Assembly (NCBI GenBank): GCA_009617715.1
Contig: VTFK01000008.1
Coordinates: 1,054,001-1,118,000, forward strand
Direction of reading: 5' to 3'
Length of the DNA: 64,000 bases
Source: Plectrocnemia conspersa
Lineage: Eukaryota > Arthropoda > Insecta > Trichoptera > Polycentropodidae
Below the pieces are notes generated by a model that had not been told where the DNA came from, made no database searches, and saw only the letters and a list, made by a program, of their open reading frames with translations. A program made the position numbers and the translations under genes. Of this stretch, positions 49,571 to 60,179 are shown one piece after another. Position 1 is the stretch's first letter; each line of letters begins with the position of its first letter.

Positions 49571-50089
49571 TATAATAGCTTTGACAAACGATCGTTTTAG
49601 ATTTAATTCGAATTTTATTACATACTAATACGTTATTATTGTTATTTATTATATTATTATATGCATTTCAAAAATGAAACTGCTCTAAATTGTATTTTAA
49701 AATAATGTGTTATTAACACTTTACAGTCTAAATATAATTATGTATTATATTTCTGTAATAAAAATGATATTCTGCAACAGCATTAAAAAAATATACATAT
49801 TTAGTAAAATAGTAGATAGCTTACTCATATGTACACAAATTGAACATATGATTTTCTTTGCTCTCTAAATTAAAATATTCCCATCTTCTTTGGGATAAAA
49901 AATTAAAAATCTAAATGAGCCTACAGTATGTTCTGAATTTTCAAAAAAACTTTAACAAAGCGTTTCTTTTCTACTCTTAATTAAATATTTGCTATGCCAA
50001 GATTATACACCCAATTTGTTCATGCAGTAAAAAAGCAACATTTTACATAGTTAATTATTATGTATTAAATCCTATTTTTGCCTAATGTT

Positions 50090-50430
50090 ATCTTAACACG
50101 TCATTGACCCCGCGGAACGAATTTGCAGAGTCGAATGGGTGTTCGCGTGATTTACGGCCATTTATGATATTGTTAACGCTGAGCCGAAGGTGAATGAGTG
50201 AGCGAAATAAGGGAAACAAATCATATTATTATTTTATATGTGGGTCATTTAATAGGATACTTCTGACGCAGCTGGGGCCCCGAACCTCATTAGTTGAGGG
50301 CCGCGAGCCGACCGTCCATATAATCCGAGGGTCCGGATTGGGGCCCTGAGACCCTAAAGACCTGGCAAATTAACGAGCCACCGCCAAATTGCATAATTGT
50401 TTATGTTAATCGTGAACATGCTCGAATAAC
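50090..50430. other. GC-rich island with GGGGCCCC palindrome
   Basis: This island has one of the highest local GC contents in the window. It includes TGGGGCCCC and TTGGGGCCC strings about 65 bp apart, near 50273 and 50339, and short inverted pieces between them. There is no open frame with coding character. It is likely regulatory DNA. Confidence 0.35.
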
Positions 50431-51389
50431 TTTAAAATCTATCTTGAAACATGTAAACATAACACGTGTATCTGAGTCCACAAACGGTAATAGTTAAATA
50501 ATAACATAAACATATATTTACTTTAAATTATTTTAAAATCAATTATTAAGGATATGCCCTAATTCGTGTTTAACGAATTATTTTTAATGAGCGAAATAAT
50601 ATATTTATTAATATTTTCTGTTAAAATATATACATATACAAATATATTTATATTTTATATTGAAAATAGATGTTCATACGCATGTACTATATAGATAAGA
50701 GATATTGTTTATAAATGCAGAAAATCATTTTTAATACAGATAGCTGATGAAAACATTACTTCAATGGATAATGGATATATGTAATTGCTTATTTACTTAT
50801 GATATGATTTTACTGCAGGACATATCATATAAGACTAATTAAATATTGTATATTCGTTCGCTAAATGTATTTGATTTCAATTTAGATATGAGAATTAGCT
50901 ATTTCTTCCTTATATAAATATCTTAAAAGTAATATATAAATATATAAAAAATATATAATAATTTTCCCCCAAACTGTTCGACCCTGAATCCCGATCGCAT
51001 TATGTCGAGTGTAAATCTGGCAGAGTCATTTCTTTTATTAATACATTTCTTGATATTTTTCTGTATTAGGTGCGTGCATTGTACAAACATGTTAATGCCG
51101 CTAAACTCTGTAGCACATGCGGCCCTTCGAAGGGCTATTTATATATAAACATAAGGAATATTACATTTTGACATATGCCATCGAACTACCCTTGTTGCGC
51201 ATTGTGTAACAAACAAAGCTTCAACTTCGACGTTATATCTGTTTATTTAAAAACTTTAAAACAGGTCCTCGTGTCATTTTAATGCGTGCAATGATATATT
51301 TTGATATTAACGCATTACAATTATTTGCATATGCTCAATATGTTTAAGTTGAACTTATATTTTATATACGTATATATTATATAATATAT

Positions 51390-51810
51390 CATGAGATATG
51401 GATTCGTTGAACTTTTCAATGAAATTTTCCACCATTTTTCATCCGTTGAAAATCTTCATATCAACACATTTTTTCCACCGAGCGAAGAAAAGTGAAAGCG
51501 TATTTTCTCTACCAGTACTATTGCAAATTATAAATAATGTGATATATTTTGTTCCCGGGCTGAAAACTCCCTCTTTCGCTCGGCTTTCGTATACCAATTG
51601 GCCAATAAAATATTGCCGGAAATTTGCGCAAACAGAAAAAGAAAACAAGCCGGGGCTAAGAAGCTGGATTCAATATGCACGGGGGTGGCAAACGCGGCTA
51701 GGGGGTGGGTAAATCAGGAACAGGAACGGAGGCAGATTAATCGGCTGACATTTGTCAAGCAGTTAGCTCCTGAGGCGTGACGGAGAGACCGGAAGAAAGG
51801 CGACTGTAAA
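51390..51810. other. GC-richer island with overlapping open frames
   Basis: Plus-strand frames at 51398-51712 and 51598-51780 overlap, and a minus frame covers 51439-51648. None has splice signals or similarity, and three overlapping frames argue against any one being real. The DNA between 51810 and 52680 is AT-rich and featureless. Confidence 0.25.
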
Positions 51811-52879
51811 ATGGGGAAAAAGTATGCATTATTCAATAAGGATTTGTATTTAAATAATATAATAAATATATTATAAGCATTTATTAATATTCAATAAGTA
51901 TGATGTAAAGTCGATTTGATTATTAATAACACGTGCTAAAAAAACTAATGATAGGTTCTAAATTAGCAGAAACATCTAAATAAAATATCAACTGTTGCCT
52001 CAATGATATAATAAAAATAGTAATGAGATTTACTTAAAAAATAAATAATCTGTAATTTAAAAAATTATTATTCTTTAATTATTTTCTTTTGTTTGCCTTT
52101 TTCGATTTATAATTAAAAACTACTGATTCATATAAAGAGATTAAGCTTCAAAATTGTAAGATAAACCTTTTTTTATATGATAATATTTATTTATACAAAC
52201 CACAATATTTAACAGATACAAAAAGGTTTTGTATTTTTTTCCTTAAATTATAACCATAAACGTTTTATTTTATATTATTATTAAATTTAGCTAAGAACTA
52301 ATTGTAAACATAAAAATAATCATAAACCAGTAACATGTATGTATATTATATATAATTAGTATGTTTATGAAATAAACTTATTTAAAAAAAAACAGATACC
52401 GAAAAAAATATGTGTACTTTATCTTAATTATTCGTTTAATTTAAATATTATATTATAAAAAAGCAAACTTGTGCTAAAAAATTAATTTAATTTAAATCTG
52501 AAATGATTTTATTAAGAAATCATTATTTATTTAATAAATAAATTTATTATATGATATTTTACCAACATGTATTATAAAAAAACAAACATACATTATGCTT
52601 AAAAATATACAATCATATCTAAATTTTGTTGCTGAAATGTAAAAAATCTGGCAAGAGGCGTTATAAAAAATTTCATATGTTAAAAGTACGTGTGTATTAT
52701 CACGACACGAAATAAAGACGTAGAAAGTTGTAGATACGTTACCATATTACAATGTTTCTCAAACAGTCCTGAAAATACATATATTGCGTGATTGAAACCT
52801 ACTTCAAATTTTATTATAGTATAATAATCTCAAATAATTGTGTGATAAGTTAAATTTATGTTTCGTTGTTTTGACAAGA

Positions 52880-53070
52880 CATGCAGACATTTTTCGCTGC
52901 GTTACGTTTGAGAAGCGCTGATAGTCGGGAATACGTCTGCAAGACTCACGAGTCGCTTTTCTAATGCGTATTATTTGTCACTCCCGCGGGAACATCTGGC
53001 GAAGCCCGAATGATTCCATTACAATTTATTCAATATTCACGCAATTTATCGGGTAAGCCGCGTGAATAAT
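52880..53070. other. GC-richer island, candidate noncoding element
   Basis: It is a compact island with several CpGs and a CCCGCGGGAA string near 52983. No coding frame was seen. Confidence 0.25.
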
Positions 53071-54448
53071 ATTAACTATTTTATATGTTTGTGTAAGTAT
53101 ACATTTATTTATAAAGTAAAAGTGTAATAAAATACGTGTACCTACACAAGCAATCAAATATATTAAATTCTGATAAAATAAATTATGAAAAATTCATTAC
53201 TATTTTTAGTATGGACACATATTAGAATTGTACATTAATATAAAATACATTTTTATCAGTCAATATTTAACTGTATGAATCAAAACAGGTAGTATTAAAG
53301 TTAGCATATCTTTGGCAATTAATTACAGTGGTGAATCATTTCGGTATTTTAGAGTAAATTAAATCTTGAAACGTACTTTTGGCAGCAGCTTCGTTGTTGA
53401 AAATCTTACACTGTAAGATGTTGTCGAAATTATAATTAAAAAAATACACTAGATCTCTTCTAGATATTTCTTAGAAATTTTCTTTGAATTCTCTGCAACA
53501 ACAATGAATATAAGTATTTGTATATTGGCTTAAAAATATTATAATACTTAATAAATATAGTGTAAATAAAATTAAAAACAAATAATATGGAATACATCCC
53601 AGTGGTCCAAGTGTTTGTTGTAATATCCTCATTACGTAGTTAATCCCGCATTTTTCCGGCTGCAGCGAAGAACGAGGGAAATTCATTTGAACAGGTTTAA
53701 GAAAAACAGATTGTCGCTTCAGAATCTGATCCTCACAAAGGCCGAAAAAGGAAGATGTATAAATTGGCACGAATTTCTCAACACGCTAACGAACGTCTCG
53801 TAAACGAAACCCCTTATATTTTATTCGACACTAAATAATTGATCCAAAAACATTTGCGATTATGACAAAATTGCGTAATTAGTCTTGCTTAATATTTAAA
53901 CTTTGTACTTTTATAATCAATATATGAAAAAAAAAAAAAAAAAAGGTTTTGATATTAAAATTAAATTTTATAGTATGTACGTCCATATATTTAATGGTTT
54001 GATTCTTAGCTTTGAACCAAATCCTTCATTTATCATATAAATATATGTATATTTAAAAAACAGTCTTATTACATGTAATAAATATTTTATATATTTTAAA
54101 GAGATGTCTCTCATTGTATAGATAATTTAAAAAAATACATTAGAGTAGTTATTATAGAAATATGGTGTAAACTTTGCAGAAATTAAACTGTAAAATACAT
54201 ATAATATGATTCAAATTGAATATACGCTTTTTAATAAATAATTTATATAAGGAAACACATTAACTAGTTTCTTTTACAGAATTAATAGTCAGTAGGTTTT
54301 TAATTAAGCGATACTATTTTAATTTATTAGCAATTGTAAGTAATATCAATAATATTTTATTTTTTATTACAAATTTGACAATCATGACTAGACAGGTTTT
54401 GGTACACACCTAAAACATATAAGCATCATGCCACTTATTTATTTTCAG

Positions 54449-54541
54449 TTCTTCGTAGCTATCTCCGAAGACATCATTGTGCTTGGCAAGCCCGTGAAGA
54501 AGCAGGGCGTCTTGTGCAAGAAGAGCGTTCTCAAGCGCTGA
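54449..54541 (+). CDS. Possible terminal exon, unidentified protein
   Basis: A good acceptor (ATTTATTTTCAG) is followed by 30 codons and TGA: FFVAISEDIIVLGKPVKKQG then VLCKKSVLKR. Codons have a marked C/G third-position bias (GTG, GGC, AAG, CCC, CAG, GTC, TTG, TGC, CTC, CGC), which is unusual here and supports real coding. The C-terminus is strongly basic. No family is recognised. The candidate poly(A) signal at 54806 lies inside a SINE fragment. A second frame (SYLRRHHCAWQAREEAGRLV) is also open over the same bases, so the frame choice is not secure. Confidence 0.45.
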   Translation, partial: FFVAISEDIIVLGKPVKKQGVLCKKSVLKR

Positions 54542-54762
54542 CAATCTGACCGCAATGGGTATGAAAAAGGGTCGCGATCGCAATCATTGTCGATACCACC
54601 CCTTAGCAACTTTAAAAAGTATTTCATTGAGTAGATACTACACAGAAAATGCAATGAATTGTATCCCAACTCACTTAAAAAAGGCACTAGGGCATAAATA
54701 CGTTTACGATCGTAATTACTGATTAATATGCACATAATTTTAATTCTGGTTGATTACATATA

Positions 54763-54830
54763 TTAGGTTTCCCTAGATTACCTTAATCTCATGGATGATT
54801 ATTATAATAAATGACATATAATCTTTGAGT
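54763..54830 (+). mobile_element. SINE family A fragment
   Basis: TTAGGTTTCCCTAGATTACC then TTAATCTCATGGATGATTAT corresponds to the internal block of the SINE copies at 58940 and 38622. The head is missing. Confidence 0.6.
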
Positions 54831-54895
54831 TCAGTCTGGTGTATCACTAGTTTTTGATTGTGTTACGCCTTTCATGTTAATAATAATAATAGCAT
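54826..54895 (+). mobile_element. LINE 3' tail fragment
   Basis: TTCAGTCTGGTGTATCACTA followed by TTTTTGATTGTGTTACGCC and an (AAT)n run resembles the end of the LINE tails, including the AGTCTGGTGTCTCAC block seen on the minus strand near 63500. Confidence 0.45.
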
Positions 54896-55775
54896 AACTA
54901 TTATTTTTTAGATTAATGTTAATTTAATAAAAAACCGTTTAATTGAACGACCAAAATTAGATATTTTAATATAATTATATTTTATATTAAATATTTCAAT
55001 TTAATTAAATAAAACTGAAAGTTTGAGAACCATTTCATATGTTATTCAATAAATATAAAACTTCACCGTATCTAAATAATTGATCTGCAATTACACGCCC
55101 GACTAAATTTTTGCACGTTTAATGCAAGCTGCTAGCAAAAATTGAGAAAGCATATTGAAGGGTCACAATTGTTAGAAATATGGGTCACCGTGTTCTATGG
55201 GGTGTAATAAAAGTACACAATAAATAATATATATAAATAAAAAAACTTTTAAGCTCTCAACAATATTAGTCAAATTCATTACTGATAAGTGTTTGATTGT
55301 ATAAATATATGCAAAAAAACTGCAAATACATATGTAATATTAAATGATTTAAGTAATAATATTTAATTGTATTATATAAATACATAATATATTAAAAGTA
55401 TGAGTGTAACCTTTAAATATTATAGAATTTTTATTTTCTTCATAATATTTCTTTTGCTTAGTGCAATATTCTCTAAATATCCCTTCATTAAGTACGGAAT
55501 AATATTTTATTTTATGAGAAAATATTATTTTATATAAAGTACGTAAAAATATTTAGTGTAACTAAAAAATAAATACACTCTCGAACCAATTAAATATATA
55601 CAAAAGTATTAACTGAATATATATTATAATATACAACTATAAAAAAACTCTTACATGCCATAATTATTTTTCAATCCACTGCACATACAGAGTATATAAT
55701 CCCCAAACATACAGTTTGCAATGTTGCAAAATGCAATTACAGGTAGGGAATAGTGTCGTTGCAGCATCAGCAGTA

Positions 55776-55789
55776 AAAGCAGCTGCTTT
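55776..55789. promoter_or_regulatory. 14-bp palindrome around a CAGCTG E-box
   Basis: AAAGCAGCTGCTTT is a perfect palindrome with a central bHLH-type E-box. A CCGATTGA/TCAATCGG hairpin (55846-55866) lies shortly after. Both are within a small GC-richer island between AT-rich stretches. Confidence 0.35.
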
Positions 55790-56354
55790 GCTACAAATAT
55801 CACATGTGTGATCTGCAAACAAACATATTGTTCGCAAAAAGAGTGCCGATTGACTTTTTCAATCGGAAATACAAAATCTCACATATGTATGATACACTCC
55901 TTATATACATACATATTGATCATAGAATAAATGTATCATATTATATTACATGTTACATCCCTCTTCCCATCCACTAACATCCGTATGATTTATACTGATT
56001 TTATTAATGTCACAGCGCATTTTGATATCGCGTTTATTAAATTTGGTCTAATTTTTCACGGACCATTAAGTCGTACGACCCCTCGTAATATGCTCTCCAA
56101 ATACATTTGCGAATTAACTATTAAACATACATAGGCTCCTACTTTAAATGAAAGTTTCTTTGCGATGGGTGTTTATTAAATTAAATTATTTATTCAAATT
56201 AAATACATACATTACGCCACATTATAATGTTTGAGAATTTAATGATATATTACAATTAACTTTTATCATATCTCATTATTCCTCGGCTTGCTAAGTCGTC
56301 TATTTATACAGTTATTTGATAATAAATAATAAATAAAATTTATATATGTAGAGC

Positions 56355-56462
56355 CTATCGTCGTCCTGTGAATATGGTCGGTTGGTTCACTTCACCGTCG
56401 TCGGCTTGGAGGTTTCTCAGGATGGACCTCGATTCGCAGGCCATGGCCTGTCTCAATTCAGC
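56355..56462 (-). CDS. ACP: ACP neuropeptide precursor, terminal coding exon
   Basis: This is the second coding exon of the ACP precursor, in phase 0 after a consensus acceptor (TTTTTTACAG) and ending at TAG 56355-56357. It encodes 35 residues starting AELRQAMACESRSILRNLQA and finishing TIFTGRR. The cysteine in MACES adds to the two in the preceding exon (LQCVPSG, TICHML). This fits the conserved cysteine-bearing associated peptide of AKH/ACP precursors. Codon use is GC-rich compared with the flanks. AATAAA signals on the minus strand lie near 56187-56193 and 56172-56177. The 1573-bp intron (56463-58035) and the lack of a start codon would make this exon easy to miss. Confidence 0.85.
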   Translation of the reverse strand, partial: AELRQAMACESRSILRNLQADDGEVNQPTIFTGRR

Positions 56463-57787
56463 CTGTAAAAAATAATTAGAAATAATTAGCAATTTTTTTT
56501 ATATTATTGCAGTGTAGTATATTAAAAAAATAAAATTACATGTGTTGATTTGATTTAATAAAAATAAAATAGTCATAGACATCTACAAGCGGAAAGTGTT
56601 ACTAAAATATTTTATTAAATTATTTATCCTAGTCCTAAACCATAACATGAAAATTCATATAGGAGCCTATTTAATTTTTAATCGTATTTTGTAAATAGAA
56701 ATTATTAATTTTAATAATTAAAATGTCAAGCTGTTCAGTGCAATTAACAATGCATTACTCAAAAAAAAAAATTAAATATTTTTTGCATTATAAAGATTCA
56801 TCGCAATGTCCCTAGATGGCATTAAATAAATATTCTGACAAAAGCACTATCGTAAAAAACAATTTTAACATCATTAGGTTGAAAACAATCAGTAACACAT
56901 TATTTAGTAAGACTTACTGTGTAACAGATAATGTTTCTTCTCGAGAAAAATGTAAAATGATGATTTCTCGTTTCTCGAGAAATTCGAAAACGCTCGAGAA
57001 TTTAATATGTTTTTATGTTAAAAATTAAATTTATACTATTATTTTTAAACGGTCTATAACCACTGAAATAATGAGCATAAGCAATTGATTTTATCAGCTA
57101 AATTTACAGTTGCCTTCAGAGAAGGTAGTAAGAAAAGGGACAAAAATCTTCAATTAACACTCCGAAAACATTGTTTAATAATATAAGTTTTATGACTGAC
57201 TAGGATAAGCAAACATTTCGTTTCGATTTCATTGAACATTTGCTGGTTAACAATTGCTTAGGAATGATTTTATTAATAATATATTGTATATTATATAATA
57301 ACAATATATTATCCTTAAGTATAAAATGACTATGATTAATTAAATATTATGATCAAAATTACAAAAATGTCTCATAGAAATTAATTTTTAATAAATTATT
57401 GTAATGCTTTTGTATTTCTATGTTTTAATAAATATTTTACTATCTTTCACGTGAGTTTATATTTTAATTATTATCTGTAATATAATTTATAGGCATATAT
57501 GACCTATTTTTTCTAAATGAAATAAATAAATAAAAATCTGTACACAAAAATTTATATTATATTTTAATAATATGAATATATAATATTATATATATTTCAT
57601 ATATTTTTTTATATATCCAAATTTATTGAGAATTGGGTTCAATTTATCATTTTTTAAGAAATAGATAATATCAATATTTTAAAAACACTAATACCAAGCC
57701 ACATACCGTCTAAAAATGTGACATGGCCTCAAAAGGTTTTAATTAAATTCTATATTATATAAACAAACAAATAAGTCAACTCATTAT

Positions 57788-57870
57788 ATGTTTCAGACGT
57801 TAGCCCAATGCGTTACAACAGGGTAAACACAATAAATAACTATCAAAGAAGTAGTGAGAAGATACAAAAC
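57788..57870 (-). mobile_element. LINE 3' tail fragment within the ACP intron
   Basis: The minus strand contains CCCTGTTGTAACGCATTGGG followed by CTAACGTC, the core of the LINE tails at 2622 and 44836. It is inserted about 165 bp downstream of the first ACP coding exon, in the same orientation as the gene. Confidence 0.6.
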
Positions 57871-58035
57871 TTAAATCAAAGTTTGTAAGTGTAGCTAGCT
57901 AGATTGTATTTTAATTATTTATCATGATATGTATCCATGATTCATTATATTATGTATAATTAGTATGGCTGTAAAATTATTTTAAAAATTGCACCCAAAT
58001 ATATAAAAAAAAAAGTAAAAATAATACTTATTTAC

Positions 58036-58209
58036 CAATAACATGTGGCAGATGGTTCCAGCTGATCTTCCAGAAGGAACACACTGAAGATCACCATTAG
58101 CCCTCTTTCCAGGATTCCAATCCCGGCTGAAAGTAACTTGAGCTGAAGTGCTGTTCAAGTATGCGAAAAATACAGAAAATGCCAAAAACATGATCACGTA
58201 GCGAGACAT
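58036..58209 (-). CDS. ACP: ACP (AKH/corazonin-related peptide) precursor, first coding exon
   Basis: This exon encodes the start of a secreted neuropeptide precursor. Residues 1-23 form a signal peptide (MSRYVIMFLAFSVFFAYLNS, then TSA). Residues 24-33 are QVTFSRDWNP, followed by G34 for C-terminal amidation and K35-R36 for convertase cleavage; the mature product should be pGlu-VTFSRDWNP-amide. This is the ACP type, with features between AKH and corazonin, and the decapeptide agrees with what I recall for beetles. ACP acts through a GnRH-receptor-like GPCR. The exon ends after residue 58 at TTG|GTAAAT, phase 0, and joins 56462 to give a 93-residue precursor of normal family length. ATG 58209 is chosen over the in-frame ATG at 58254 because the latter lies in the 5' UTR intron and would disrupt the signal peptide. 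Confidence 0.93.
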
Positions 58210-58341
58210 TTTATTTTTTTCGAAGGTGATTCTACAAATATTAAAATTAATCAATAAATATATTATAAATTAAGATTATTAAGAGTAAATCTCACCTTTC
58301 GTAGGACGAGTAGTTCGATTCGACCAGTACAAGACTTCAGT
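58210..58341 (-). other. ACP: ACP 5' untranslated region with small intron
   Basis: A leader exon (about 58296-58341) ends at a consensus donor GAAAG|GTGAGA. The next exon begins at 58231 after TATTTGTAG, leaving a 64-bp intron (58232-58295) and a 22-nt leader before the ATG. A first intron in the leader is common in this peptide family (from memory). Confidence 0.75.
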
Positions 58342-58371
58342 GATGAATGGCTAACGATATGGCCTTTTATA
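58338..58371 (-). promoter_or_regulatory. ACP: ACP core promoter: TATA box and initiator
   Basis: TATAAAAGG (58371-58363 on the minus strand) lies 30 bp upstream of the A in an ATCACTG initiator (A at 58341). This is the standard arthropod TATA-to-Inr spacing. A DRE-type TATCGATA (58733-58740) is about 390 bp upstream. Confidence 0.8.
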
Positions 58372-58939
58372 CCTTTATATCAAAAAAAAAGAAACATATT
58401 TTACCCCCCGAGCTAAAAAACTTGAATAACTGGACGAACGGGGAGAATCGAGGGTGGTATGATAATTTCAATTTTGCATTTTTCGATTCGTGATTGAGTT
58501 TCTGATTTATTATATATTATTCATAAGAATTTTTGATATATACATTAACATATTTTTTAATGTATAATTGTATTAATTAAATTAATAATAATGTATAGGA
58601 ACTATTACATTACTTTATATTTGTATATGATTAATTGCTAATATACGAAATAAATGTTTTCATTTCATTTCATAGGTCATAGTAATATTATCTATCGTCT
58701 AACGTCGACGATATGCGGCACGTACGTGTGTTTATCGATACATGCGATGAGGTAGCTTGATATTGGTAGATAAGGACGAACGAAATATTCTTATCTACTG
58801 GGAAATAGAAACATAAAATCATTTCCTTAACTTATATAAACCAAAAATTAAGATATAAACAAAATACTTTCTGTTAAATTAAATTATTTTATAGAGTACC
58901 ATAGAAATATAAGTTTGTTTTATATCAATGATATTTCGA

Positions 58940-59210
58940 CCAGCACGATAGATAAGTGCTATAAATCACTAACTATTGACCTGAAAGACCTGGGTTCGAA
59001 TACCATAAGATTTTTTTTGAATATGTATCATGTTTGGTGATCGAAATTAATGATTATTATATAATTATAACTCCGATCGATCATCACAAATTAGGTTAAT
59101 CTAGATTTTCCTAATCTCACGGATGAATATTGTGATGATTAATTAAAATCAAAATAGGTCGTACATTATTGTGTATTTAAAATTCTCTAATAATGAGCTA
59201 CTTCAGCTAA
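58940..59210 (+). mobile_element. tRNA-derived SINE, family A, copy 2 (best preserved)
   Basis: The head has an A box-like GATAGATAAGTGCT and a B box GGTTCGAATACC at tRNA spacing. The body includes GATTATTATATAATTATAAC, CCTAATCTCACGGATGAATA and AAAATTCTCTAATAATGAGC. These blocks are shared with the copies at 38622 (+), 54763 (+) and 63552 (-). It lies about 570 bp upstream of the ACP promoter. Confidence 0.75.
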
Positions 59211-59525
59211 AACAACTATCTTATTAATAAAAATTAAATATCTATTTTAATCTTATCATATAACCCTCACGTCATATTTGTTGTACATCGCATTCATTTT
59301 TCGTTTGGCCAACTCACCTTTGATCTCGTATTGTAAGTGACGTTTAGTAGATGAACATAAAATATAATATTATATCACAATACGATTTATAAGTTAAGGA
59401 GAAATATATAACTAGATTATATTTAATTTTAAGTGACAAAAATCGTATTTAGTAATATTTTAAAATGAGTCATTATGATATATTAAAATTTTGTAAGTTT
59501 TGTAACAAAATATATTTATTTTGTA

Positions 59526-59735
59526 ATGCTCCATGAATTTGATTTTTGCAATGTACTATCAGAAGATAATGTATGTCAATTCATTGTTAATCGTAATGTA
59601 GTCTACGAGCCTTTCGTGTCTGCAAATAACCAGGTGAAAAATATTTTTATTTTCATTTCAGATACATCTCGATTAATGTTTGCATTTAACCCTCGTGTTT
59701 ATACTAAACAATATGTGTGCTTAAAAACAGACTGA
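59526..59735 (+). other. Unidentified open frame with possible mini-intron
   Basis: The 69-codon frame reads MLHEFDFCNVLSEDNVCQFI, VNRNVVYEPFVSANNQ, then a CAG|GTGAAA string. A T-rich tract and TTTCAG follow 34 bp later, and the frame continues DTSRLMFAFNPRVYTKQYVC. The composition is more protein-like than most nearby frames. An intron of about 34 bp would be unusually short. No family is recognised. Confidence 0.25.
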
Positions 59736-60111
59736 CCATAAAATGATTTAAAATTTCATTTATACATGAAATATCAAGTATGGACTGCGTTATAACCATT
59801 CTAATGTAATCTTATCTTAATACTAAGTAAATATTATGTTATGATATATTAGCCAATATTGTCACCATTAAATAGCTGTATTAATTTTATTATTAATTTA
59901 GTTGTGAATCATGCGTGTATGGCTATGTCATCGAAACGGAAATCTCAATAGATGCGCCCAGAACAGTCAAGAGCAAAAAAGCACGTCAAATTTGATAAAA
60001 TTGCAAGGTTTACCTTACAGTTTTCTTTGATTATAATGGTATAGTCTGTATTAGTTTTAACAATGTCATTTAGCAATCTGCTACGAGATTGATTTAACTT
60101 ACAACAATAAA

Positions 60112-60175
60112 CAAAAGTCCCGTCAGCGGTATTCGAATTTTTATTTATTAAAAATTGGCCCCCCAGCTATAATAA
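60112..60175 (+). mobile_element. SINE family B, tail fragment
   Basis: GTCAGCGGTATTCGAATTTT, TATTTATTAAAAATTGG and CCCCCCAGCTAT parallel the tail of the copy at 44643. The tRNA-like head is missing. Confidence 0.5.
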
Positions 60176-60179
60176 AAAA

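Noticed and set aside
51398..51780. Genes in the 51.4-51.8 kb island
   Set aside because: Three overlapping frames on two strands are all open, none has splice signals, promoter context or similarity.
53471..53770. 99-codon minus-strand frame
   Set aside because: The C-terminal two thirds are AT-driven Leu/Ile/Tyr runs, with no domain or splice signal.
54445..54735. 96-codon minus-strand frame opposite the 54449 exon
   Set aside because: It runs antisense to a plus-strand frame with better codon bias and a clean acceptor, and it lacks similarity.
58210..58254. ACP start at the upstream in-frame ATG 58254
   Set aside because: That ATG lies in the leader intron, before the acceptor at 58232. 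Using it would place Asn/Lys-rich residues ahead of the signal peptide.
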